Shown here in pieces: positions 8,104-14,342 of a stretch of 64,000 bases of DNA (its first letter is position 1; each line of letters opens with the position of its first letter). Source of the DNA: Apilactobacillus bombintestini. Lineage in GTDB: Bacteria; Bacillota; Bacilli; Lactobacillales; Lactobacillaceae. The DNA is taken from positions 1 through 64,000 of the forward strand of contig NZ_CP032626.1 in assembly GCF_003627035.1 (NCBI RefSeq). The letters run 5' to 3'. Under the pieces are notes generated by a model. The model saw only the letters and a program-made list of their open reading frames with translations. It did not search any database and had not been told where the DNA came from. Position numbers and translations under genes: made by a program.

Positions 8104-8143
8104 AAAAAGGATTTACGTTGAATTTCTAACGCAGATCCTTTTT
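8104..8143 (+). terminator. Terminator after the 56-aa membrane protein
   Basis: AAAAAGGAT at the start and ATCCTTTTT at the end flank a 17-pair stem with G-T pairs and one mismatch, followed by a T tail. Confidence 0.7.
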
Positions 8144-8198
8144 ATATACCTGTTCTATAACCAAATGAGGTCTGGTAATTAATTTTCATACTGATTTA

Positions 8199-8305
8199 TT
8201 AGTATGAAGTACTATCACAATACCACATAAAAAAACTTATTATACATATTAGTAAGAAAAGCACCCAGCATCTGTATTCATATATTATTTAGGGAAATCA
8301 TTCAT
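8199..8305 (-). pseudogene. Frameshifted copy of the 38-aa bacteriocin-locus peptide
   Basis: A good GGAGG site precedes the ATG at 8305, but the frame stops after MNDFPK. One base further along, the sequence reads YEYRCWVLFLLICIISFF, clearly related to YEYRYWFLILLICIIGFF of the intact gene at 5927-6043. The DNA aligns along its length if one base is restored just before the TATATGAATA motif. The C-terminal GGIAVGLN part is scrambled by a further change. It is a dead paralogue about 2.2 kb from the live one. Confidence 0.65.
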
Positions 8306-8481
8306 AAGTCTGTCCTCCAACAATTCAACCTATATCTATGCTAACTTTATATCATGATTTTAAAAGAATATTTTTACAAAAGCTATAGTTAACTCACCAT
8401 TTAAGTTTATTTATATAAAATTTAAGATTTATACCTCATTTGACATGATATATTAACAATAAAATATTAGGAGACTATAAC

Positions 8482-8805
8482 ATGAAATATCCCCTCGCTT
8501 TCACCATAGGTTCCATCATGTACTTGATCATCGCACTAACTACGCATCATTATTTTGGAAATAATATTTTTATAGAAATTTTCCTAGGATTAGTAGCCAT
8601 TTCGATTATTTATACAACTGGTCCCAAGTACCATCTTCAAATTAAAAAAAGAACTAAAATACTAGTATCGGTAGCTTTAATAATATTCTTCACTTATATG
8701 CTGATTTTTGTCACACTGGAATCGACAAGTTTTTATTTAGCTATTACAATAATAATTCTTTTAATTTCCATGCTTATAAAAATACTTTTCTTCGATAAAA
8801 AATAA
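8482..8805 (+). CDS. Small four-helix membrane protein of unknown function
   Basis: The 107-residue protein starts at an ATG preceded by AGGAG at good distance. Hydrophobic helices lie at about residues 5-22, 28-46, 58-77 and 82-103, with a KKRTK loop between the second pair. It resembles small integral membrane proteins often found beside bacteriocin or stress loci, but I recognise no family motif. It is a single-gene unit closed by the hairpin at 8809. Confidence 0.7.
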   Translation: MKYPLAFTIGSIMYLIIALTTHHYFGNNIFIEIFLGLVAISIIYTTGPKYHLQIKKRTKILVSVALIIFFTYMLIFVTLESTSFYLAITIIILLISMLIKILFFDKK

Positions 8806-8808
8806 AAC

Positions 8809-8832
8809 AGCTGTCCGCATAAGCGGACAGCT
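8809..8832 (+). terminator. Terminator
   Basis: AGCTGTCCGC and its exact complement surround an ATAA loop and are followed by TTTATTAT. Confidence 0.85.
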
Positions 8833-9191
8833 TTTATTATAAATTTCTTTTTAACTACTAAGTTTACCTATTAGATAGTTAATGGTACTAAAAAAATCCT
8901 AAGTTGGACACTCAATTTGGTAAAGTACAAGCAACCATAAATGAAAGAACTACCGTTAACATAAGAAAGATTTTGAATTAACCGGCTAATAATTCTTCTT
9001 TGTCGCCTCTATATGTTTCTTTTACCAAAATTTTATTAAACCAAATTAGCAAAAACATCCTTACCATCTGCACCGAAGCTTTTTTAGACACTTTGATATT
9101 AATCATCGTACTTCATACTGTAGAAAAGGCTTAAAAAGTCTACGATAATAAAAAATGTATTAAATAATTTATTTAAGGAGATATATATATC
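8833..9191. other. Intergenic region without a recognisable gene
   Basis: There is no open frame of note on either strand. The sequence from about 8900 (CTAAGTTGGACACTC) has the look of the outer end of an IS3-group element, but no transposase could be reconstructed in any frame. The last 20 bases hold the AAGGAG site of the next gene. Confidence 0.4.
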
Positions 9192-9791
9192 ATGAAGATT
9201 AAAAAAGTTATTTTAACTTCAGTCGCAGCATTGTCATTATTTGCAACTAGTGCTGCTACCGCAACAAGTTCTATGACACCCGTAGTTTCAAATGCTTCTG
9301 TACATAAGGTGGTACGCCATCATAAAGGTCATAAACATGTGAAAGCACGCAAGCACGTAAAATCACGCAGACGTGAAAGATCTGTTAAATTCAATTTTCT
9401 TTTTAAAGTAGTAAGTAAAGGACATGCCACTAAGTACTTCTATACTAAGACAAAAACACCTAAGCTTGACAAGTACGCTCGCTATGATGGTTGGAATATA
9501 AAGGCTACTAAGGTTCGTGGATACTCAATAAAGCATAGATCCACATACTATCGAGTATACGGAGATCATAAAGTAGGCAGAGACGTCTTGCCATATACTA
9601 CTTATGTAAGTAGACATAATAAGCCAATCAAAGTTTCTTCTTTTACTAGAAAAAACGCACGTCGTTATTCTGCACATTCAAGTATAGATTATATAAAAGT
9701 ATGGTCAGATAAGGGTGCACATCGTATCTCAAAGAAGACTTTCAATCGCTTAAATAATCATTTAACCAGATTTTTTCATTTAGATAAATAA
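9192..9791 (+). CDS. Secreted, strongly basic protein
   Basis: The 199-residue product starts with a signal peptide (to about residue 37, ending in a SNA/S-type site). A His/Lys/Arg-rich stretch (about 38-65, with repeated HKHVKARKHVKSRR-like blocks) comes next. The C-terminal domain of about 130 residues is rich in Tyr, Lys and Ser, with motifs such as YARYDGWNIKATKVRGYSIK and YYRVYG that recall SLAP or SH3-like cell-surface modules of lactobacilli. The basic stretch may bind teichoic acids. A good AAGGAG precedes the ATG. Function unknown. Confidence 0.75.
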   Translation: MKIKKVILTSVAALSLFATSAATATSSMTPVVSNASVHKVVRHHKGHKHVKARKHVKSRRRERSVKFNFLFKVVSKGHATKYFYTKTKTPKLDKYARYDGWNIKATKVRGYSIKHRSTYYRVYGDHKVGRDVLPYTTYVSRHNKPIKVSSFTRKNARRYSAHSSIDYIKVWSDKGAHRISKKTFNRLNNHLTRFFHLDK

Positions 9792-9798
9792 GTTTAAA

Positions 9799-9828
9799 CT
9801 CACATATATACTAATCTATATATGTGAG
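9799..9828 (+). terminator. Terminator of the basic secreted protein gene
   Basis: CTCACATATATA (9799-9810) pairs exactly with 9817-9828, followed by CTTTTATTTTT. Confidence 0.8.
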
Positions 9829-9844
9829 CTTTTATTTTTCCATA

Positions 9845-10089
9845 AAAAAAACGTTGCCCTAGTAGATAGGCAGCGTTTCTTATTAGGAGAGTTCATGCTC
9901 ACAATACTAATAAATAAAAAGAGGGTAATGAATCCCTTTCGAATCGTAAAAAAGGAATGCTACCCATCATCGACAGGTAGCAAAACATCACACAATTCTA
10001 AAATAGAAACTGCTTTGGATAACCAATGAAAATATTGGGAAGGTGGTCCCTTATGAAAATGGAAAGAAATCAATGTGTTATCCAAAGCA
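9845..10089 (-). ncRNA. Candidate structured small RNA of about 245 nt
   Basis: On the minus strand, TTGAAA (10119-10124) and TAATAT (10096-10101) are spaced by 17 bases, giving a start near 10089. The RNA would open directly into a 12-bp perfect stem (10077-10088 with 10012-10023). Further hairpins follow: GCTACC/GGTAGC near 9960 and AGGG/CCCT near 9935. It would end at a stem of 9849-9858 with 9869-9878 followed by eight T. Pyrimidine-rich stretches such as CACCTTCCC lie in the first stem's loop. It matches none of the housekeeping RNAs I can recall (6S, SRP, tmRNA, RNase P). Confidence 0.6.
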
Positions 10090-10130
10090 TGTGCAATATT
10101 AACGTATAGAATATCTCATTTCAACCCCAA

Positions 10131-10158
10131 AAAAGCACCGAATTTTTTCGGTGCTTTT
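10131..10158 (-). terminator. Terminator of the sigma-DUF1659-DUF2922 operon
   Basis: AAAAGCACCGAA (10131-10142) pairs with TTCGGTGCTTTT (10147-10158); the minus strand continues into a T run. Confidence 0.85.
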
Positions 10159-10199
10159 GAGTAGAATTAGTTAGAGAGATTTTTTAGATTTAGTTAAGG

Positions 10200-10439
10200 T
10201 TATTTTTGAATGTCTTCTTTTCTAGTATCGAATAATGAATTGGTATTAGTATCTACCACCTTGGCAGCTACCGGCACACGGTATAAACTACCATTTTCAT
10301 TTTGGAAGATGTTTAGAGAAGCAAGACGGTTCATGTAACCCATCACTTGTTCTCTATCGACTGAGCCTTCTACATAGTTTAGGTTTAACTTCTTGTTCTT
10401 ACCGTCATCACTTTTGAAAGTTAGTACTAGTTTTTTCAT
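10200..10439 (-). CDS. DUF2922 family protein
   Basis: This 79-residue protein begins MKKLVLTFKSDDGKNKKLNLNY, the pattern of the DUF2922 family found across Lactobacillales, with the conserved valine-rich middle (VPVAAKVVDT). It follows the DUF1659 gene by 25 bases in the same direction. This pair downstream of a ComX/SigH-like sigma gene is common in lactobacilli. The molecular function is unknown. Confidence 0.8.
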   Translation of the reverse strand: MKKLVLTFKSDDGKNKKLNLNYVEGSVDREQVMGYMNRLASLNIFQNENGSLYRVPVAAKVVDTNTNSLFDTRKEDIQK

Positions 10440-10464
10440 GTGTTATTCCTCCTAAGCGTTAATT

Positions 10465-10662
10465 TTACTTAATTTCATCTTCACGAGTTACGCGGATTAC
10501 TTCGGTAGCATCCCCAGTTAAGCCTTGAATGATGTTGCTTAATTCAGCTAATTGATCATTGGATGGATCAGCAATTACACCGGATAGGTTACGTTTGCGG
10601 TCTTCCCCATCAAATCCGTGAACTTCTAATGTAACTTTTGATTTGTTCCAAGTCTTTTCCAT
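10465..10662 (-). CDS. DUF1659 family protein
   Basis: The 65-residue product (WNKSKVTLEVHGFDGEDRKRNLSGV then DQLAELSNIIQGLTG) fits the DUF1659 family of small proteins. The pattern of one beta hairpin followed by an amphipathic helix is visible. It is the middle gene of a three-gene minus-strand unit with the sigma-like gene upstream and DUF2922 downstream. No biochemical role is established for the family. Confidence 0.78.
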   Translation of the reverse strand: MEKTWNKSKVTLEVHGFDGEDRKRNLSGVIADPSNDQLAELSNIIQGLTGDATEVIRVTREDEIK

Positions 10663-10730
10663 AAATTTTTCAACCTCATTTCTTTAGTTTAATAAGTGAT
10701 TAGCTAACCCTTACATTTATTAGTAACGAT

Positions 10731-11276
10731 TTAGCGAGTAAAAGTGTTACCCACTTTTTTCATTTTTTCTCGTACTTCTTGTTTCCATTGGTAAACGGTC
10801 TTGCGTGACACCTGCCAGTGGCGCGCAATCTCGGTAACAGTCATCCCCAGTTCAAAACTACCACGAATATAGCGACGTTGCTTTTCATCACATATCTTCC
10901 ATAGCTGGGTTAATAACATTGCTCCGTCGACATTTTCCACGAAACGCTCAGGGTCTCTTAGACAATCTTGCCAATCCATGTCATCATTATCCATCACCGC
11001 TAAATTGCGTTGGCGGTCACGGCTATCGTGGCGCAAAAGATCGAGTAAATGCCAATAAACGCCTTGATAAATATAGGCTAAGCGTTGTTTTTCTTTGTCT
11101 TCACCATCATATTGGTTATATTTTTGGGCAAATTTAATAAAGCCTTCTTGTTTTAAATCTTCATAATAGTCGTGATAAGGACGAACGTTTAGACGTTTCA
11201 ACACTCCATATACCACTGCGCGATGATCGCTTTGCATTAAGTAAGCAAAGCCGTCATTTAAATCTGGTTCATTCAT
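10731..11276 (-). CDS. ComX/SigH-like alternative sigma factor
   Basis: The 181-residue protein has the size and layout of the short sigma-70-type factors related to ComX and SigH. A region-2-like segment (YYEDLKQEGFIKFAQKYNQYDG, then YIYQGVYWHLLDLLRH) comes first. The C-terminal region-4-like helix-turn-helix (MTVTEIARHWQVSRKTVYQWKQEVREKMKK) recognises the -35 element. In Latilactobacillus sakei and relatives such a factor turns on DNA-uptake genes. Its presence 5 kb from a ComK-like gene fits that theme. AAAGGA lies upstream of the ATG. The target regulon cannot be read from this window. Confidence 0.8.
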   Translation of the reverse strand: MNEPDLNDGFAYLMQSDHRAVVYGVLKRLNVRPYHDYYEDLKQEGFIKFAQKYNQYDGEDKEKQRLAYIYQGVYWHLLDLLRHDSRDRQRNLAVMDNDDMDWQDCLRDPERFVENVDGAMLLTQLWKICDEKQRRYIRGSFELGMTVTEIARHWQVSRKTVYQWKQEVREKMKKVGNTFTR

Positions 11277-11474
11277 CTTAAATCAATCCTTTATATTAAA
11301 TTGATTCAAGGGCCCTTGAACAATTATTAATTTAACAACGGCACACAAACAACGCACTGCGCCTAATTTTTCATTAGATGCAGAAATTTAGCATTTTTTA
11401 TCAGAATTACTATCAATTTTTATTTTTCTAATATACATAGTGGCTATAAACGCTGCCATTTGGGCACAAAAAAA

Positions 11475-11501
11475 GCATGCAGAAATTTACGTTCTGCATG
11501 C
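11475..11501 (-). terminator. Terminator of the 66-aa membrane protein gene
   Basis: GCATGCAGAA (11475-11484) pairs exactly with 11492-11501; the minus strand runs into seven T. Confidence 0.85.
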
Positions 11502-11527
11502 AATATTTTTACACTTTTTTAGATATT

Positions 11528-11728
11528 TTAATCGTCTAATCCTTTATCTTTATCACATATTTTTTCTAAATAGGATAAAAGTTGGGTTAAACAAAATAAA
11601 ACAAAGAGAAATATAAGGCCCTTAGTATCATTTTGAAAGAAAATGTTCCAAATAACTAATACATTCACTACCAACATTAAGGCAATGACGATTACTCGTT
11701 TTAAATTCCACATATCATTACTTCCCAT
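11528..11728 (-). CDS. Small two-helix membrane protein
   Basis: The 66-residue frame has helices at about residues 9-28 and 36-54 and an acidic-basic tail (EKICDKDKGLDD). The ATG at 11713 (MWNLKRV) follows GGGAAG at 7 bases and may be the true start; the first ATG lacks a site. It stands alone with its own terminator. I recognise no family. Confidence 0.6.
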   Translation of the reverse strand: MGSNDMWNLKRVIVIALMLVVNVLVIWNIFFQNDTKGLIFLFVLFCLTQLLSYLEKICDKDKGLDD

Positions 11729-11769
11729 ACTTATTAATATCTTTATTGTATCAAGAAATCGACTATAAA

Positions 11770-11870
11770 AAAATAAAAGAAGCGTCTGAATTAGGCGCTT
11801 CCTTTAACATGTTAAATGTCCCACTTTATAGTGGGTTGAAAGTAGTGTTTCACAAAAATATGTGAACACT
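11770..11870 (-). ncRNA. Candidate small RNA A of a tandem set
   Basis: The minus strand carries an extended -10 (TGTTACAAT, hexamer 11874-11879). The predicted transcript starts with the stem AGTGTT...AACACT, then CTTTCAA, then a CCCACT/AGTGGG hairpin, and ends in the stem 11779-11787 with 11793-11801 followed by TTTTATTTTTTT. It is about 100 nt long with no reading frame. Confidence 0.5.
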
Positions 11871-11909
11871 TTTATTGTAACATTTTTCCCAACGATAAAC
11901 ATAAGTTAT

Positions 11910-12041
11910 AAAAAAAGCACCTATTTCTAGGTGCCGTTTATGTTGGAAAATTACATAATAATTTTACTTCTACTTTACAGTAGAATGAAAGAAAGAAGCG
12001 TTTGCATAATATGAAATAATAGAATAAATGATTATGCAACA
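11910..12041 (-). ncRNA. Candidate small RNA B of a tandem set
   Basis: An extended -10 (TGGTATAAT, hexamer 12048-12053) precedes a transcript opening with the exact stem TTGCATAAT/ATTATGCAA. It continues through a pyrimidine run CTTCTTTCTTTCA, a CTAC/GTAG hairpin like that in RNA A, and the terminator GCACCTA/TAGGTGC with seven T. Its length is about 130 nt. Confidence 0.55.
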
Positions 12042-12086
12042 AATATTATTATACCACTTTCATATTTAGTGGTAAGTGTAAATTAT

Positions 12087-12230
12087 AAAAGCACCTATTT
12101 CTAGGTGCTTTCAGTTGTTTGTTGTTAGATAACAAAAATTAATTAAGGGGTAATAGCCACACTGTTGTGGCTACATTTTTAAGTTTAGCACTTTTCTATC
12201 GAAAGGTAAGTAAAATGCTTTTTCATACAA
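12087..12230 (-). ncRNA. Possible small RNA C upstream of the tandem set
   Basis: It ends in the same GCACCTA/TAGGTGC terminator as RNA B (12091-12108). It contains a TAGCCAC/GTGGCTA hairpin near 12150 and the pyrimidine stretch TTACCTTTCG near 12210. No clear promoter was found, so it may be a read-through product. Confidence 0.3.
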
Positions 12231-12234
12231 AAAA

Positions 12235-12254
12235 GGCCCTGAAATATCAGGACC
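12235..12254 (-). terminator. Terminator after the unknown membrane protein gene
   Basis: GGCCCTG (12235-12241) pairs with CAGGACC (12248-12254) with one imperfect pair; the minus strand continues TTTTTTG. Confidence 0.65.
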
Positions 12255-12322
12255 CGCAGGCATAATTATGATTAGAAAGCATGTGCTCAAAAAAAGCACT
12301 TTTATAATTATATCATAGTCAA

Positions 12323-13057
12323 TTAAAGGTCGTAGCCAATCATAATATTACGGAAGGCATTTAAACAACCCTTATCAATATGTTCGTTTAAAAATGCTTC
12401 GTTAGTGATATTAGCATTCTCGAAGAAACGAATGGACATATTAACTTCTGGACACAATGCCACAAACTTTTTGATCATTTTTTCGTCAAAACTTCTATTT
12501 TGTATAGATAAGTTTAAACCAAAGTCTTTGTGGTAGAAACTCATTACCATTTGTTTAATTAAAACGGTCATTTCACGGTTAGGCACTGTAGTTACGTCGG
12601 CTTCTTCTTGCAACATTGCATAGTAACGATCGTATAAATGGTATTGTGCATTATAAGATTGCACTACGTGGATACGAGCTACACGGATATTTTCCATGGA
12701 GTAGCCACTATCTTTCATATCTTGTTCACGCTTAGATAGTTCATTACTTTTTACATAGCCCATTTGATCAGTACGCATAATCATTTCTTTATTAGGTACA
12801 TCATCATTGGGTGAAGTAATAGGACGGTATACCATGCTGTTAAATTGAAAAGAAGTTTCTTTAGACATGGCAGCGTCAATGGTTTGCGCGCTGTTTAGTT
12901 TAGCTTGTTTTACGCGGTTTTGGTTATGCAAAAATACATAAACTAAAATACCAATTACGATAATGATGGCTAGCGTTAAGGTAAAAGCCCAATTAACAAA
13001 CATAAATATCATCAATAAAGTTAATAAAAAGGTTCCGGAACAACCTAATTTATACAA
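12323..13057 (-). CDS. Membrane-anchored protein of unknown function
   Basis: The frame is open from 13132, but its first 25 codons overlap the terminator of the Hsp20 gene upstream. CGGAGTG precedes a TTG at 13057 at good distance, so I use that start (244 residues, MYKLGCSGTFLLTLLMIFMF). Two helices at about residues 9-22 and 24-43 are followed by a soluble domain of about 200 residues. That domain has a conserved-looking middle (REQDMKDSGYSMENIRVARIHVVQSYNAQYHLYDRYYAMLQ, seen as a helical block). No motif identifies it. Confidence 0.65.
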   Translation of the reverse strand: MYKLGCSGTFLLTLLMIFMFVNWAFTLTLAIIIVIGILVYVFLHNQNRVKQAKLNSAQTIDAAMSKETSFQFNSMVYRPITSPNDDVPNKEMIMRTDQMGYVKSNELSKREQDMKDSGYSMENIRVARIHVVQSYNAQYHLYDRYYAMLQEEADVTTVPNREMTVLIKQMVMSFYHKDFGLNLSIQNRSFDEKMIKKFVALCPEVNMSIRFFENANITNEAFLNEHIDKGCLNAFRNIMIGYDL

Positions 13058-13128
13058 GATTATCACTCCGTTCTGCTTACTTATGTTTCCATTATAATGT
13101 TTTTTTCGAAAAAATAGTATAAAAAAAG

Positions 13129-13158
13129 ACATCTTACTAACTAATTAGTAAGATGTCC
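13129..13158 (-). terminator. Terminator of the second Hsp20 gene
   Basis: GACATCTTACTAA (13129-13141) pairs exactly with 13146-13158 and on the minus strand is followed by seven T. Confidence 0.88.
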
Positions 13159-13197
13159 GCGGGATTGAATAACTATGCGCAGATTAAAAATCTATGC

Positions 13198-13617
13198 TTA
13201 GTTAATGGAAATAGAATGTTTAGATTCTTTTTCAACAGATTTTGGTAATGTGATGGATAAGATACCACCATCGTAACCAGCGTTGATCTTATCAGCTTCA
13301 ACGTTTGGTAGGTAGAATGCACGACTTACATCACTGGATGTACGTTCGCTACGTAGTAACTTACCGTTGTCATCCTTGGATTCTTTGTTCAAGTCATGTA
13401 CCGCATGAATGCTTAGGGTATCATCGCGGTAATCTAGGTCAATGTCGGCCTTCTTGAAACCAGGTAATTCCACATTTACTTGGTAATCCTTGTCGTGTTC
13501 AATAACATCGGTCTTCATCTTGTTGGTGTTAACCATGTTCTTGCCTAATCCGTTGAAGAAGCCTTCCATAGGATCCATAAAGTTGTTAAATACATTGTTT
13601 CTTAATTCGTTAGCCAT
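13198..13617 (-). CDS. Small heat-shock protein, Hsp20/alpha-crystallin family (copy 2)
   Basis: Hsp20 proteins form oligomers that hold unfolding proteins for refolding. The alpha-crystallin domain spans about residues 36-130, with the hallmark VELPGFKKADIDLDY near its start and the GILSITLPK motif near the end. I start at the second ATG because GGAGGG lies 7 bases upstream of it. Copy 1 lies 42 bases upstream in the same direction and the two proteins are about 60 percent alike by eye, so this is a tandem duplication, most likely one transcript. Confidence 0.93.
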   Translation of the reverse strand: MANELRNNVFNNFMDPMEGFFNGLGKNMVNTNKMKTDVIEHDKDYQVNVELPGFKKADIDLDYRDDTLSIHAVHDLNKESKDDNGKLLRSERTSSDVSRAFYLPNVEADKINAGYDGGILSITLPKSVEKESKHSISIN

Positions 13618-13658
13618 AATAATTCCCTCCAATGTTTAATATTTTTTATTCGTAATTA

Positions 13659-14087
13659 TTAGTTAATATCAATCTTGTGAGCAGTTTCTTTAGTTACTTC
13701 TTGTTTTGGTAAAGTTACCTTCAAGATACCACCATCGTAACTAGCTGAAATCTTATCAGATTCTACATCTGGTAGGTAGAAAGCACGACTTACATTGCTG
13801 GAAGTACGTTCCTTTCTTAATACCTTACCTTCAGTGTCTTTATCTTCTTTTCTTAAATCATGAGTAGCATGAATACTCAATGTATCGTTGTCGTAATCTA
13901 GATGAATGTCAGCTTTCTTGAAGCCAGGTAATTCAGCATTTACTTCAAAATTATCTTTGTTCTCGATAACGTCGGTCTTCATTTGATTACCAGCAACTGA
14001 ATTGAAGAAGTTCTTTCCGAAGTCACCAAAGAAATCATTCATTGGATCAAATACATCAAAATCTCTGTTTCTTAATTCATTAGCCAT
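13659..14087 (-). CDS. Small heat-shock protein, Hsp20/alpha-crystallin family (copy 1)
   Basis: This 142-residue Hsp20 has the alpha-crystallin domain from about residue 38, with AELPGFKKADIHLDY and the terminal GGILKVTLPK motif. The ATG at 14087 is preceded by AAAGGGG. The upstream region has a CIRCE-like element and a CtsR-like direct repeat overlapping the predicted promoter, so dual HrcA/CtsR control is likely. The N-terminal arm (DVFDPMNDFFGDFGKNFF) is the variable oligomerisation region. Confidence 0.93.
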   Translation of the reverse strand: MANELRNRDFDVFDPMNDFFGDFGKNFFNSVAGNQMKTDVIENKDNFEVNAELPGFKKADIHLDYDNDTLSIHATHDLRKEDKDTEGKVLRKERTSSNVSRAFYLPDVESDKISASYDGGILKVTLPKQEVTKETAHKIDIN

Positions 14088-14159
14088 AATCAAAGCCCCT
14101 TTTCAAAGTTTAATTTTTGTTGAATCATTGATAGGTTTTGTTCTTATTTCCTATCAACA

Positions 14160-14194
14160 CTTTATATATTAGTCAGGATTGGTCAGATAGTCAA
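14160..14194 (-). promoter_or_regulatory. Predicted hsp20 promoter with overlapping CtsR-like box
   Basis: On the minus strand TTGACT (14189-14194) and TAATAT (14166-14171) are 17 bases apart. On the plus strand, AGTCAGG-ATT-GGTCAGA (14171-14187) has the heptad-3-heptad form of the CtsR operator with two mismatches per heptad. Binding there would cover the promoter. Confidence 0.55.
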
Positions 14195-14200
14195 GCATTT

Positions 14201-14227
14201 TTAGCACTTTATTCATGAGAGTGCTAA
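14201..14227. promoter_or_regulatory. CIRCE-like HrcA operator
   Basis: TTAGCACTT and GAGTGCTAA are separated by 9 bases, differing from the CIRCE consensus by one base. CIRCE is bound by the HrcA repressor of chaperone genes. It lies just upstream of the predicted -35 of the hsp20 genes. Confidence 0.8.
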
Positions 14228-14296
14228 TTTTAGCTTGCAAACGTTGATATAACGGCATTTATAATTTTAAAAAAATTTAAAAAAAGATAAAAAAAT

Positions 14297-14321
14297 AGCG
14301 AATTCATCAAATGAATTCGCT
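14297..14321 (-). terminator. Terminator of the GH25 lysozyme gene
   Basis: AGCGAATTCAT (14297-14307) pairs exactly with 14311-14321, followed on the minus strand by TATTTTTTTATC. Confidence 0.85.
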
Positions 14322-14342
14322 AAAAAGTCAAAGTTTTTTTAT

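Larger units (their letters stand above)
11729..12322. other. Gene-free region packed with hairpins and promoter-like sites
   Basis: No coding frame of note exists in nearly 600 bases. It holds at least seven stem-loops. Two of them (11917-11934 and 12091-12108) are identical 18-base terminators, and two others share a CTTTCA-plus-hairpin motif. I interpret most of it as tandem small-RNA genes on the minus strand, listed separately. The hairpin at 12235-12254 closes the unknown gene that starts at 13057. Confidence 0.6.

Noticed and set aside
8895-9140. IS3-type element relic
   Set aside because: The outer sequence is suggestive, but no transposase could be reconstructed on either strand and no matching inverted end was found.
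9893-10024. Plus-strand frame of 43 codons with AGGAGA upstream
   Set aside because: It overlaps the better supported minus-strand small-RNA unit, has an odd composition and no terminator of its own, so I did not list it as a gene.
14236-14249. cre-like TGCAAACGTTGATA upstream of the hsp20 genes
   Set aside because: One consensus position is off, and the site is far upstream of the predicted promoter; there is no reason to expect catabolite control.
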